64,000 bases of DNA from Solirubrobacterales bacterium (GTDB lineage: Bacteria > Actinomycetota > Thermoleophilia > Solirubrobacterales > JACPNS01): positions 310,001 to 374,000 of the forward strand of contig JACPNS010000003.1 in NCBI GenBank assembly GCA_016185345.1. The letters run 5' to 3'. The translations under genes were made by a program, and so were the position numbers. Shown piece after piece: positions 24,858-33,346 of the stretch (its first letter is position 1; each line of letters starts with the position of its first letter). The notes under the pieces were generated by a model, which was not told the DNA's origin, did no database searches, and saw only the letters and a program-made list of their open reading frames with translations.

Positions 24858-26154
24858 GCTGCTCGACGTCTACTGCTTCGGGGAGACCGCGGGGTCGCTG
24901 ACCGATGAACGGCCCATGCGATTCGAGTACTCCCGCGAGTGGATTGAGGGCGGACGTCCGCCAATCTCCCAGTCACTGCCACTCGACGGTCGCGCCGACC
25001 CGGAAGCTGCAACGGCGTTTTTTGGCGGCTTGCTTCCCGAGGGAGTGCCACGCAGGTTGATCGCTCGGTCATCGGGGATCAGCGAGGGGAACGACTTCGC
25101 GTTGCTCGCTGAGCTTGGCTGGGACTGCGCAGGCGCCGTGAGCGTCTATCGCCATGGCCAGCCACCGCTACCGGACGGAAACGGAGACGACGTCAAATGG
25201 TTGAATGGCGACGAACTGGCCCAAGTGATCGATGAGCTGCCGCGGCGGCCGATGCTGTTCGACGACGATGGAGAGGTCCGTCTTTCGCTCGCTGGTGCCC
25301 AGGACAAACTGCCGGTGGTTGTAGGAAGCGACGGCCGCATTGGTCTGGGCGGAAGAAGAAGTGGTACGGGTCGGGGTACGGCGCGCACGCCTTCAACCCA
25401 CATCCTCAAACTGCCTATCGAACGCCTGGAAGGAACGGTCGTCAACGAAGCGTTCGCGCTGTCGCTGCTGAATCGCATTGGGGCGAACGCAGTTGAGGCG
25501 TCCCCGCGAACGGTGAACGGGCGGCAGTTTCTACTCGTTCGGCGGTACGACCGACGCGCCGCCGGGGCCGGCTCATCTTCGACACAACAGCGTCTCCATC
25601 AGGAAGACTTTTGCCAGGCACTTGGCGTGCCGTCGGATCGCAAATATCAATCCGAGGGGGGTCCCGGGCAGGCGGACTGCTTTGACCTCATCCGTCGGGC
25701 ATCGGGTCGAAGGGCACCAGACGTCACCGCCCTCCTCGACGCCGCAGGGTTCAACTTTCTGATCGGAAATCACGATGCGCACGGCAAGAACTTTTCGCTG
25801 CTCTACACGCCTCAGAAAGCTCAGCTAGCCCCGTTTTACGACGTGCTCAGTTCGTTTGTGTATCGCTCGAGTGGTCACAACATGGATCGAAAGCTCGCAA
25901 TGAAGATCGGTGGGGAGAATCGTTGGGACTATGTCCGTAGGCGGCATTGGGATCGATTCTTTGAAGAGGCGGGCCTCGGTGTGTTCCCATCGCGTCGCAG
26001 GTTGCTCGACCTTTGCGATCGGACCACACGAGCGGCGCGAGATGTGCGGAATGAGTTCGCCGCCGCAGGATGGGACGATCCGCTTCTCGACAGCATTATT
26101 GAGCTGATCGACTTGCGAGCCGCCGCAGTCCTCGCCGAGCTCGCAAGCCAGTAA
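24850..26154 (+). CDS. hipA: HipA-family serine/threonine kinase toxin
   Basis: 434 residues from ATG 24850 (ATG 24838 possible). Full two-domain HipA: N-subdomain with RFEYSREWIEGGRPPISQSLPL and FFGGLLPEG, then the kinase core. The P-loop RLSLAGAQDKLPVV has Ser146 at the position of the autophosphorylated Ser150 of E. coli HipA. THILKLP supplies the ATP lysine region, LVRRYDR and RLHQEDFCQALG follow, the catalytic loop is GNHDAHGKN (Asp309), and the metal-binding motif is FYDVLSS (Asp331). E. coli HipA phosphorylates glutamyl-tRNA synthetase; a gltX gene lies 5 kb upstream but the target here is untested. No inactivating change is seen. Confidence 0.93.
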   Translation: MSELLDVYCFGETAGSLTDERPMRFEYSREWIEGGRPPISQSLPLDGRADPEAATAFFGGLLPEGVPRRLIARSSGISEGNDFALLAELGWDCAGAVSVYRHGQPPLPDGNGDDVKWLNGDELAQVIDELPRRPMLFDDDGEVRLSLAGAQDKLPVVVGSDGRIGLGGRRSGTGRGTARTPSTHILKLPIERLEGTVVNEAFALSLLNRIGANAVEASPRTVNGRQFLLVRRYDRRAAGAGSSSTQQRLHQEDFCQALGVPSDRKYQSEGGPGQADCFDLIRRASGRRAPDVTALLDAAGFNFLIGNHDAHGKNFSLLYTPQKAQLAPFYDVLSSFVYRSSGHNMDRKLAMKIGGENRWDYVRRRHWDRFFEEAGLGVFPSRRRLLDLCDRTTRAARDVRNEFAAAGWDDPLLDSIIELIDLRAAAVLAELASQ

Positions 26155-26166
26155 CCTCGCAGCCAC

Positions 26167-26239
26167 GCCGGGATAGCTCAGCTGGTAGAGCAACTGCCTT
26201 GTAAGCAGTAGGTCAGGGGTTCGAGTCCCCTTCCCGGCT
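26167..26239 (+). tRNA. tRNA-Thr (anticodon TGT)
   Basis: Full 73-nt cloverleaf: acceptor GCCGGGA/TCCCGGC, D arm GCTC...GAGC, anticodon arm ACTGC-CTTGTAA-GCAGT giving anticodon TGT, 5-nt variable loop AGGTC, T arm AGGGG-TTCGAGT-CCCCT, discriminator T. CCA is not encoded. Confidence 0.96.
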
Positions 26240-26284
26240 TCCATCTCACGTAACTCGCTGACCGCGAGCGTGTACAACTAATTC

Positions 26285-28111
26285 ATGAGCGCAGACGAGA
26301 CCACGACCGCGCCTCCGGATTCATCCCCCGAGGAGAAAGCGCCCGTCCAACAGGACGCGGCATCGCGAGCCGCGCGCCCTACGGCGCCCGAGACCGGCCC
26401 GCTGACGCCGATCGTCGCGCCCCGGACTCACCACTCGGACCCGCCGGAGCCTGTTCACAAGGCAGGCGAGTTGCCGCCGGACTACTTCTTCAAGTTTCAC
26501 GAACGCGCGCGCACCAAGGGCGTGAACAATTGGGTTTACCGCCCGGTGCGCTTCTTCCTACTGCCGTTCTTCCTCATCTATTTCCGCCTCGACCGCATCG
26601 GCCGCGAGCACGTCCCGACCGATGGGCCGATCATCTTCGCCAGCAACCACCGAAGTTTTCTCGACCCCTTCATTATCGCCACCATGACCAAGGGTCCGCT
26701 CTTCTACGTGGCCAAAATGGAGCTGTTCAAGAAGCCGTGGCAGGGCTGGATACTCAACTCACTCGGCGCAATCCCTGTGATGCGCGAACAGTCCGATCAG
26801 GAACTTCTGATCACAGTGCGAGCGCTGCTCGACCGCGGCGACAGCCTCGTGATCTTCCCCGAGGGCACGCGGGTCAGGCCCGGCTCGCTCGGTCGACCGC
26901 GTCGCGGCGTCGGTCGATTTGCGCTTGAGACCGGTGTGCCGATCGTCCCGATCGCGTTGATCGGCACCGAAGACGTGCGCAAGGGCTGGCGCGTGCGGCC
27001 GCGCAAGGTCTCGATTCGCGCAGGCGACCCGTTGGTCTTCCCGCACACGATCGACGCCTCCAAGGAGCTAGCCGTTGAAGTGACCGACCGCATCTGGCCG
27101 CGCGTCGAGCTGCAGTGGGAGTGGCTCGGTGGATTGCCGCCGATGCGTCGCGCCGCCGTGATTGGTTCGGGCGCCTGGGGGACCGCCGTCGCCGTGCTGC
27201 TCGCCAAGTCGGGCATGGAAGTTGAACTCGGAACTCGCGAGGAAGAGCTCGCGCAGAAGATCGATCACGAGCGTCGCAACGAGCGCTACCTGCCCGAGGT
27301 GGACCTGCCGCCGGAGCTCACGGTGAAGGCCGCGGCCACGATCGAGCTCTCCGGCCAGGATCTGATCGTGTTTGCGATCCCCTCCAAGGAGCTTCCCAAC
27401 GCCGTGGCCCAGGCCGCCGACCGTATCGGCGCACGCAGCGCGGTGCTGGTGCTGAGCAAAGGGCTCGTTCCGCCGCTTGGAACGTTGCCTTCGGAGTACG
27501 TTGGCGCACGCGTTCGAACACGCGCAATCGCCTGTCTTGGCGGCCCGGCGCACGCCGCCGAAGCCGTGCTCCACGGCGCCTCAGTCGTTCTTGCGACGCC
27601 CGACGACGCGCTCCGCCGGCAGCTGGGCGACACGCTCGAGCAGGCCGGACTGGGCGTTGAACGCTCCCGCGACCTGGTCGGCACTGAGCTCGCCGGTTGC
27701 GCGAAGAACGTTGCCGCGCTGGCCGCCAGCGCCGCCGGCACTGCGGGCATGAACGCCGCCGGTGCCGCCGCAGGGCACGCCTTCAGCGAGGTCGAAGAAT
27801 TCGCCGGGACCTATGGCGCTGCGCACGAAACTTTCCTGGGGCTCGCTGGAACTGGCGACTTGGTCGCAACGGTGCTCGCGGCAGGTAGCCGCAACCGCCG
27901 TGCAGGCGAGCTGCTCGGATCTGGCGTCCCGGCCGACCAGATCAAACAGGAGCTGGGACACGTCGCCGAAGCTGTGGACACCGTGCCGCTGCTCGCGACG
28001 GTGATTGAGAACGCGGGCTTTGATGCCCCGACCGTCTTTGCGCTGCGCGACCTCATAAATGGATCGATCGAGCCTGCAGAGTGGGTGTCGATCGTGCGGC
28101 GGGCGGCGTGA
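26285..28111 (+). CDS. Bifunctional PlsC-type acyltransferase / glycerol-3-phosphate dehydrogenase GpsA fusion
   Basis: 608 residues. A disordered Pro/Glu-rich N-terminus (1-60) leads to a PlsC-like acyltransferase domain (about 80-280) with a hydrophobic patch (FFLLPFFLIYF), NHRSFLD (121-127), FPEGTR (191-196) and VPIVPIAL. From residue 288 a complete NAD(P)-dependent glycerol-3-phosphate dehydrogenase follows: AVIGSGAWGTAVAVLLAKSG, IVFAIPSKELP, LSKGL, GGPAHAAE, TELAGCAKNVAALAASAA and AGTGDLVATVLAAGSRNR. GpsA makes glycerol-3-phosphate; PlsC acylates the sn-2 position of lysophosphatidate. The joining segment LPPMRRAAVIG is seamless, with no internal stop or start-like gap. TACAAC lies 6 nt before ATG 26285. 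Confidence 0.92.
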   Translation: MSADETTTAPPDSSPEEKAPVQQDAASRAARPTAPETGPLTPIVAPRTHHSDPPEPVHKAGELPPDYFFKFHERARTKGVNNWVYRPVRFFLLPFFLIYFRLDRIGREHVPTDGPIIFASNHRSFLDPFIIATMTKGPLFYVAKMELFKKPWQGWILNSLGAIPVMREQSDQELLITVRALLDRGDSLVIFPEGTRVRPGSLGRPRRGVGRFALETGVPIVPIALIGTEDVRKGWRVRPRKVSIRAGDPLVFPHTIDASKELAVEVTDRIWPRVELQWEWLGGLPPMRRAAVIGSGAWGTAVAVLLAKSGMEVELGTREEELAQKIDHERRNERYLPEVDLPPELTVKAAATIELSGQDLIVFAIPSKELPNAVAQAADRIGARSAVLVLSKGLVPPLGTLPSEYVGARVRTRAIACLGGPAHAAEAVLHGASVVLATPDDALRRQLGDTLEQAGLGVERSRDLVGTELAGCAKNVAALAASAAGTAGMNAAGAAAGHAFSEVEEFAGTYGAAHETFLGLAGTGDLVATVLAAGSRNRRAGELLGSGVPADQIKQELGHVAEAVDTVPLLATVIENAGFDAPTVFALRDLINGSIEPAEWVSIVRRAA

Positions 28112-28117
28112 TCAAAG

Positions 28118-28123
28118 TAGGCT
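28118..28123 (+). promoter_or_regulatory. Putative -10 box of a leaderless promoter
   Basis: TAGGCT ends 6 nt before GTG 28130, the start of the ECF sigma gene. Confidence 0.45.
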
Positions 28124-28129
28124 GACCAT

Positions 28130-28690
28130 GTGGGCGAGCAGAAGACGTACGAGATGGACAAGAAGGAGCTCGATCGCGCGTTCACCGAGCTCTACCAAGC
28201 GAACCTCCGCGACGTCTACTCCTTTCTTTACTACCGCCTCGGAAATCACCACGACGCCGAAGACGTCTCCGAGCAGGTCTTCCTCCAGGCCTACCGCCAT
28301 CTTCCCAAGGCGCTCGCCGAGTCGCAGGGCCGCTCGCTCAGGCCGTGGCTCATCAGGATCGCTCAGAATCTCGCGATCAACCTTTACCGCGATCGCTCAC
28401 GCAAGCCGCAGTCACCGCTTGATCTGGCCGGCGAGTTCGCCACCAACCACGACACCGAGCAGCTCGTCGAGAACCGAGAAGAGCTCGAGGCGATCTTCGA
28501 GAAGGTCGCCGAGTTGTCCGACGACCGGCGCGAGGCGTTGATCATGCGCTTCGCACTTGGTATGGACAACGGAGAGATCGCGCGCGCGATGGGCAAGACC
28601 GAGGGCGCCACGAAGGTGCTCCTGCACCGCGCGATCAAGCAGCTTGAACAGGCGCTGATCGCAGACGAGATGATGGAGGCACGGAAATGA
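28130..28690 (+). CDS. ECF-type RNA polymerase sigma factor
   Basis: 186 residues, start GTG 28130. Sigma region 2 reads FTELYQANLRDVYSFLYYRLGNHHDAEDVSEQVFLQAYRHL with RPWLIRIAQNLAINLYRD; region 4 reads VAELSDDRREALIMRFALGMDNGEIARAMGKTEGATKVLLHRAIKQL. No extra C-terminal domain. It overlaps the next gene, a small membrane protein, as ATGA, the usual sigma/anti-sigma arrangement. Subgroup cannot be assigned from motifs alone. Confidence 0.92.
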   Translation: MGEQKTYEMDKKELDRAFTELYQANLRDVYSFLYYRLGNHHDAEDVSEQVFLQAYRHLPKALAESQGRSLRPWLIRIAQNLAINLYRDRSRKPQSPLDLAGEFATNHDTEQLVENREELEAIFEKVAELSDDRREALIMRFALGMDNGEIARAMGKTEGATKVLLHRAIKQLEQALIADEMMEARK

Positions 28691-29064
28691 CCGAGCGTGG
28701 AATCTTTGAGCACGAGTCGATTGAGAGCGTCCTGAATCGCGCCTTCGCGCCTGTCGAGCCACCGGCGCGAATGTACGAAGAGGTCCAATCTCGCCTGCAG
28801 GACATTTCACACAGCGCCGCAGAAGAGATCGCTGATTGGGAGCTCGCCGCGATGGGCGATCCGCGCAACTGGGTCCGCCCAGCCGTTGCGCTGGCAGCCG
28901 GTGGCGCGGCAGCAGGAGCACTTGTCGTGATTGGCCTGCGCAGGCGCAGGCATGGCGATGACGCCGGCGCGGCAGCGGTCAAGGCCTTGACCGACGCGAT
29001 CGGCGAAGCAGCAGAAGGCGCGCGCGAAGAAATCAAGCGCGCCGCTCGCGACCTGACCAGCTGA
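28687..29064 (+). CDS. Small single-pass membrane protein, candidate anti-sigma partner
   Basis: 125 residues. N-terminal soluble helices (about 1-60), one TM segment AVALAAGGAAAGALVVIGL (about 64-82) followed by RRRR, then an amphipathic Ala/Glu-rich C-terminal helix. It lacks the HxxxCxxC zinc anti-sigma motif. The candidate anti-sigma role rests only on translational coupling to the ECF sigma gene and on topology (soluble N-terminus that would face the cytoplasm). It could instead be a stress-related membrane protein. Confidence 0.6.
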   Translation: MTERGIFEHESIESVLNRAFAPVEPPARMYEEVQSRLQDISHSAAEEIADWELAAMGDPRNWVRPAVALAAGGAAAGALVVIGLRRRRHGDDAGAAAVKALTDAIGEAAEGAREEIKRAARDLTS

Positions 29065-29093
29065 ACGTCCGCACCGGCCCCCAAACTCTGGGG

Positions 29094-29099
29094 CATACT
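29094..29099 (+). promoter_or_regulatory. Putative -10 box of a leaderless promoter
   Basis: CATACT ends 6 nt before ATG 29106. Confidence 0.45.
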
Positions 29100-29105
29100 G
29101 GTTTT

Positions 29106-30728
29106 ATGCGTTTCTCTCAGCGGTTCCTCGTTCTGCCAGCCGTGCTGGCGACCCTCCTGCTCGCGCCCTCAGCTGCATCGGCGCTGACCCAGACCGATCT
29201 CGATTCTTCGTTCGGTGCGAACGGAGTCGCGACGCCGGCGCTGCCGCCAACGGACTCCCTCGTCAGCGTGAGCGTTCAGCCCGATGGGAAGACCGTCGGC
29301 GCATACCGTGGCGTCCCGAACGCACCGCTGGCGTTCCGCCTGAACGCAGATGGTTCGCTCGACCAAAGCTTTGGCGCCGGTGGCCGCGTTGACCTCGCCG
29401 TGATGGGCATGACGAACATCTCGGTCAAGCGCGTGCAGCTTGCCGCTGACGGAACGATCTACATCGCCGGTTCCGGATCGCTTGCCGGAAATGTGCGAGT
29501 TGCAGTTTGGGCGCTGACCGCAAGCGGCGCGCCAAAGCTCAGTTTCAACGGCACGGGTTCGCGTGTACTGCCAATCGTTCCGGCGAGCCCGAACAACATC
29601 GGAGACGCGGCAATAACTCCGTCGGGGAGCCTCGCGGTTGCAGCTGAAGCTATATCTGGTGGCGACGATGTCATATCGCTGCGCGTGGTCGATCCCTCCG
29701 GCGCGATCACGGTGGACGTCACCAGAACCATCCCCGCATCGGACGTTGATCCCGAGTCGCTCACCGCAATGCCAGACGGTCGATTGATCGTCGGTGCAAC
29801 GCTTGACGGTGGCGGTCAGGCTTTCGGCTTGTTGTTCGCATTTTCATCTACCGGGGTGGCCGAGCCAACGTTCGGCGGCCCCGGATACGCGACCTTCGGG
29901 CCGTCGCTTCCGCTTTTCACGGTGCCGCTAAGAGTGTTCAACGTCGGCGGGCAGATCGGCGCCGTAGGAACAGTGGGCTTTACCTCGGCGGTCGGAATCT
30001 TCACTCCGGACGGCGTCGCCATTCCTTCGATCGGATCGCTCGGAGCGAAGCGCTCATTCCCGCCTGGGGCCGCATTCGCCTTCTTGCTTGACGGCGGCGC
30101 GGTAGCTGGCAACAAGATCCTTGGCGTCGGTCAGGCGTCGGGAGCAGAAAGCTTGCCGCCCTACATTGAGCGCTTCAACGCCGATGGAACTCCGGACAAC
30201 AGTTTTACGCCCGGCGGATCGGCCTATCTGCCGGCTGCGGCCGACACCGCTGCAAGCTTTGCGCTGCAGCCCGACGGCAAATACGTGATCGCCCTGGCAT
30301 CGCCCGACGATCGCTTGAGTCTCCTCCGCATGTGGGGCGACAGTCCCGCCCCGCAGCCCGCAGTGGTTGCCTTCTCGCGTTCACTGAAAAGCAAGCTGAA
30401 GGTCAACAAGGCGCGGCGGTTTTCCGGTACCACCGGCGGAACTGGGATCACCAAGGTTGAACTCGCGATTCAAAAAGTCGATTCAAAACTGCTGAAGAAA
30501 TCGAAGCGATGCTCCTACGTGAAATCAAAAAACGCAGCGCTCAAGAACTACAAGGCGGTGTCCAGGAAATGCGTTCCCGGGAAATGGCTGGGCGCGACCG
30601 GAACGAGCCAATGGTCGCTCAAGCTGAGTAAGTCCCTCAAGCCGGGCAAGTACGTGCTGAGTGCCCGTGCGACGGGCGTGCTGGGCGTCAGCACGGTCAT
30701 CGCGAAGTCGATCACCTTGACCAAGTAG
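29106..30728 (+). CDS. Secreted delta-60 repeat (DUF5122 beta-propeller) protein A
   Basis: 540 residues with a clear signal peptide (RFLVLPAVLATLLLAPSAASA). The body consists of delta-60 type repeats: DLDSSFGANG, VSVQPDGKTVGA, FRLNADGSLDQSFGAGG, VQLAADGTIYIAG and later ALQPDGKYVIAL. Such repeats form beta-propeller-like exported proteins. The last about 110 residues are a separate Lys-rich domain with the motif VDSKLLKKSKRC and a second Cys (RKCVPG), nearly repeated in the paralogue at 31712. The function is unknown; attachment to anionic wall polymers by the basic domain is a guess. Confidence 0.85.
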   Translation: MRFSQRFLVLPAVLATLLLAPSAASALTQTDLDSSFGANGVATPALPPTDSLVSVSVQPDGKTVGAYRGVPNAPLAFRLNADGSLDQSFGAGGRVDLAVMGMTNISVKRVQLAADGTIYIAGSGSLAGNVRVAVWALTASGAPKLSFNGTGSRVLPIVPASPNNIGDAAITPSGSLAVAAEAISGGDDVISLRVVDPSGAITVDVTRTIPASDVDPESLTAMPDGRLIVGATLDGGGQAFGLLFAFSSTGVAEPTFGGPGYATFGPSLPLFTVPLRVFNVGGQIGAVGTVGFTSAVGIFTPDGVAIPSIGSLGAKRSFPPGAAFAFLLDGGAVAGNKILGVGQASGAESLPPYIERFNADGTPDNSFTPGGSAYLPAAADTAASFALQPDGKYVIALASPDDRLSLLRMWGDSPAPQPAVVAFSRSLKSKLKVNKARRFSGTTGGTGITKVELAIQKVDSKLLKKSKRCSYVKSKNAALKNYKAVSRKCVPGKWLGATGTSQWSLKLSKSLKPGKYVLSARATGVLGVSTVIAKSITLTK

Positions 30729-30765
30729 CCGCTCCGGCCCTGGGCGCGATTACTCTCTGCGCCCA

Positions 30766-31659
30766 ATGGAAGCCTCCCAGCAAGTTTGTTACCGCCACCC
30801 GAATCGTGAGACCAACGTCTCGTGCTCGAACTGTGGCAACCCGATCTGCACCGACTGCATGACGCCGTCACCGGTCGGCATGCGCTGCCCGGACTGCGCC
30901 AGCGAACGCCAAAAGGTCTATACGCGCGCCGACATCACGCCTGGTCCGGTTGCAGCGATCTGGCGTGAGGCTCCGGTTACGACCGCGCTGATCGCGATCA
31001 ATATCGCGGTCTTCCTGCTGCAGATCGCGACCGGCTCGCCGCTTGGGTTGATGACGTCGAGCGTCGCTGGCTGGGTGACCGAGAACGGCGTGTTCTTCGG
31101 TCCGCTGATCGCCGACGGCGAGTACTGGCGCATCATCACGCCGGGCTTTCTGCACTTCGGCCTTCTGCACATCGCTCTGAACATGTACCTGTTGTACGTG
31201 CTTGGGCGCATGCTCGAGCCTGAGCTGGGCGCGGTCCAGATGCTGGCGGTCTACATGACTTCGCTCATCGCTGGTTCGCTCGGCGCGATGATCCTTGAGC
31301 CCGGAACTCCGTCAGCTGGAGCATCGGGAGCGGTGTTCGGGCTGATGGGCATGGCGCTGGTGGTCGCATGGTCGCGGCGCAACACCCACGCGCTTCAGCA
31401 GATCGGCATTCTGCTGGCGATCAACCTATTCATCACCTTCGGCAACTCGTCGATCTCCAAAGGCGGGCACCTCGGTGGATTGATCGGCGGCGCGCTGAGT
31501 GCGTTGCTGCTCTTCAAGCTCGGCGAGCGTCAGGGGTTGCTCGGGGTGCACGGGAGACGCCGCTGGCTCGGCACTGGAATCATTGTCGGGCTGGGCGTAG
31601 CGATGTACGTCGCGTGCATCGTGCTTGCGCGCAACGAGTACGCGCAGCTCATCGCCTGA
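30766..31659 (+). CDS. Rhomboid-family intramembrane serine protease with N-terminal zinc finger
   Basis: 297 residues. The N-terminus is a B-box-like zinc finger: Cys8, His11, Cys20, Cys23, Cys28, Cys31, Cys41 and Cys44 (CYRHP, SCSNCGNPICTDCM, RCPDC). The rhomboid domain (about 70-290) has 6-7 membrane segments, the His/Asn region LHFGLLHIALNMYLLY, the catalytic Ser187 in SAGASGAVFGLMG, and His235 in GGHLGGLIGG. Cleaves transmembrane segments of substrates. It is flanked on both sides by paralogous secreted delta-60 proteins, with gaps of 37 and 52 nt, but each of those has its own -10 box. Confidence 0.93.
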   Translation: MEASQQVCYRHPNRETNVSCSNCGNPICTDCMTPSPVGMRCPDCASERQKVYTRADITPGPVAAIWREAPVTTALIAINIAVFLLQIATGSPLGLMTSSVAGWVTENGVFFGPLIADGEYWRIITPGFLHFGLLHIALNMYLLYVLGRMLEPELGAVQMLAVYMTSLIAGSLGAMILEPGTPSAGASGAVFGLMGMALVVAWSRRNTHALQQIGILLAINLFITFGNSSISKGGHLGGLIGGALSALLLFKLGERQGLLGVHGRRRWLGTGIIVGLGVAMYVACIVLARNEYAQLIA

Positions 31660-31699
31660 CGTAGTCCGCAGCATCTCGCCGGTCCGCTACGAGCTCGTG

Positions 31700-31705
31700 T
31701 AGTTT
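31700..31705 (+). promoter_or_regulatory. Putative -10 box of a leaderless promoter
   Basis: TAGTTT ends 6 nt before ATG 31712. Confidence 0.45.
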
Positions 31706-31711
31706 TAGGTA

Positions 31712-33340
31712 ATGGTCACCAAATCGTTCCGACTGCTTTTGCTCACCACTTTGGCGCTACTGGCGTCGGTCAGCGCCGCCGGTGCGGCACCTGCCGACCT
31801 GGACCCAAGCTTTGGAAGTGGCGGGGTCGTAACGCTGCCAGCAATCGTCAGTTCGACGCTGATCGACCAGGGTTTGCAGTCCGATGGCAAGGTCGTATTC
31901 GGGTACGAGCGCGACGTTGACAGCATGCCGGAGCTGATGCGCATCAATCCGGACGGATCAGTTGACTCCTCCTTCGGGACCGCTGGAAAGTTTGCTCCGC
32001 CGTTGGCTGGAGGCACTGCGGCTGAGGTCGAAGCCGTGGTCCCGCTTTCAACCGGCAGGATCCTCGTTGGCGGGACGACAACGATTGCTGCGGTTGAGCG
32101 GATGATTGTGTGGGCGGTGACTCCCGCCGGCACTCTGGACACGAGCTTCAATGGCGGCGTCGGATATGTGGTGTTTACGGCCGTCGGAACTGACGGCAAC
32201 GCCACCGCGGATATCGGCGTTCAGCCGGACGGTGACATCGCGGTTGTTGGCAGCGTCACCATCGGTGGGATCGAAGGCGCGATCTTGCGGCTGCTGTCGT
32301 CCACGGGAGTCGTCGGAGCCAGTACCACCAAAGTGCTTAGCGACGACATGGCGCCAACGTCCGTCGCGATGCAAGCCAACGGCGACATCGTGTTTGGGTC
32401 AGTGGCCGTGACGCCGGGCGACACCGTGGGAGTGACTCAGCGATTCACAGCGGCCGGCGTCTGGGACGCCACGTTTGCCAGCTCTGGTTTTGCTCTGTTC
32501 GGGTTCGCTGTACCGATCGTCTCGCAGGTGTACTCGGTCCTGGCGAGACCAGACGGATCATTGGTGTCGCTCGGACATGTCGGATTCGCGTCCACGCTCC
32601 AATCGCTGGGCTCGAGCGGAGTTCCGAGCAACGCAATCGATCCATTTGGCATCACGCGCGTGCTCGGGCCGAACTCAGCATCGGTTTTCATATCTGGAGC
32701 TCTGGTCGGAAACGGTCGAACCTTGGCGGTCGGAATCACGACCAACGTTGGAACGATCAACAGTCCATTTGTTGCCCGCTTCGAAGCATCCGGAGCGCTC
32801 GACCCGACATTTGCCGCCGGAGCGCTCGCCGCAGGTTCCGAGAGCGCGACTGCATCCGGAGCCGCTGTCCAGGCGGACGGCCGCTATCTCGTCACGCACG
32901 TGGTCAACAGCACTGGCCAGCTCAAGGTCGCAAGGCTGATGGGCGATTACGTGGCTCCGCCCGTGGAGCCGCTGAAGGTCAAATTCAAGACGATCAAGTC
33001 GAGCCAGACGGCATCCAAATTCAAGAAGTTCTCAGGGACCGCGAGCGGCGCCGGCCTGGCCAAGGTCCAGATCGCAATCCTCAAGGTCGACTCCAAGTTG
33101 CTGAAGAAGTCGAAGAAGTGCAAGTTCGTGAAGAGCAGTTCCGGTGCCACCAAGACCTTCAAGGCAGTCAACGGCAAGTGCACACCGAGCGCGTTTCTGA
33201 ACGCCAAGGGAACCACCGGCTGGAGCTACTCGTTGAAGAAGTCGCTGCCCCCGGGCAAGTACAAGCTGTATGCGCGTGCGAGCGGCGCGGGCGGTGCGAC
33301 GAGCTCGATCATCAACAAGTCGCTGACGCTCAAGAAGTAA
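31712..33340 (+). CDS. Secreted delta-60 repeat (DUF5122 beta-propeller) protein B
   Basis: 542 residues, paralogue of the protein at 29106 with the same architecture: signal peptide ending SAAGAAP, delta-60 repeats (DLDPSFGSGG, MRINPDGSVDSSFGTAG, VGVQPDGDIAVVG-like units, RFEASGALDPTFAAGA), and the same basic C-terminal domain (VDSKLLKKSKKC, NGKCTPS, SLPPGKYKLYARASG). The two proteins differ through the repeat region but keep the C-terminal domain, suggesting that the domain has a conserved surface role. Convergent with the BtuF-like gene, stop codons 6 nt apart. Confidence 0.85.
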   Translation: MVTKSFRLLLLTTLALLASVSAAGAAPADLDPSFGSGGVVTLPAIVSSTLIDQGLQSDGKVVFGYERDVDSMPELMRINPDGSVDSSFGTAGKFAPPLAGGTAAEVEAVVPLSTGRILVGGTTTIAAVERMIVWAVTPAGTLDTSFNGGVGYVVFTAVGTDGNATADIGVQPDGDIAVVGSVTIGGIEGAILRLLSSTGVVGASTTKVLSDDMAPTSVAMQANGDIVFGSVAVTPGDTVGVTQRFTAAGVWDATFASSGFALFGFAVPIVSQVYSVLARPDGSLVSLGHVGFASTLQSLGSSGVPSNAIDPFGITRVLGPNSASVFISGALVGNGRTLAVGITTNVGTINSPFVARFEASGALDPTFAAGALAAGSESATASGAAVQADGRYLVTHVVNSTGQLKVARLMGDYVAPPVEPLKVKFKTIKSSQTASKFKKFSGTASGAGLAKVQIAILKVDSKLLKKSKKCKFVKSSSGATKTFKAVNGKCTPSAFLNAKGTTGWSYSLKKSLPPGKYKLYARASGAGGATSSIINKSLTLKK

Positions 33341-33346
33341 TAACAG

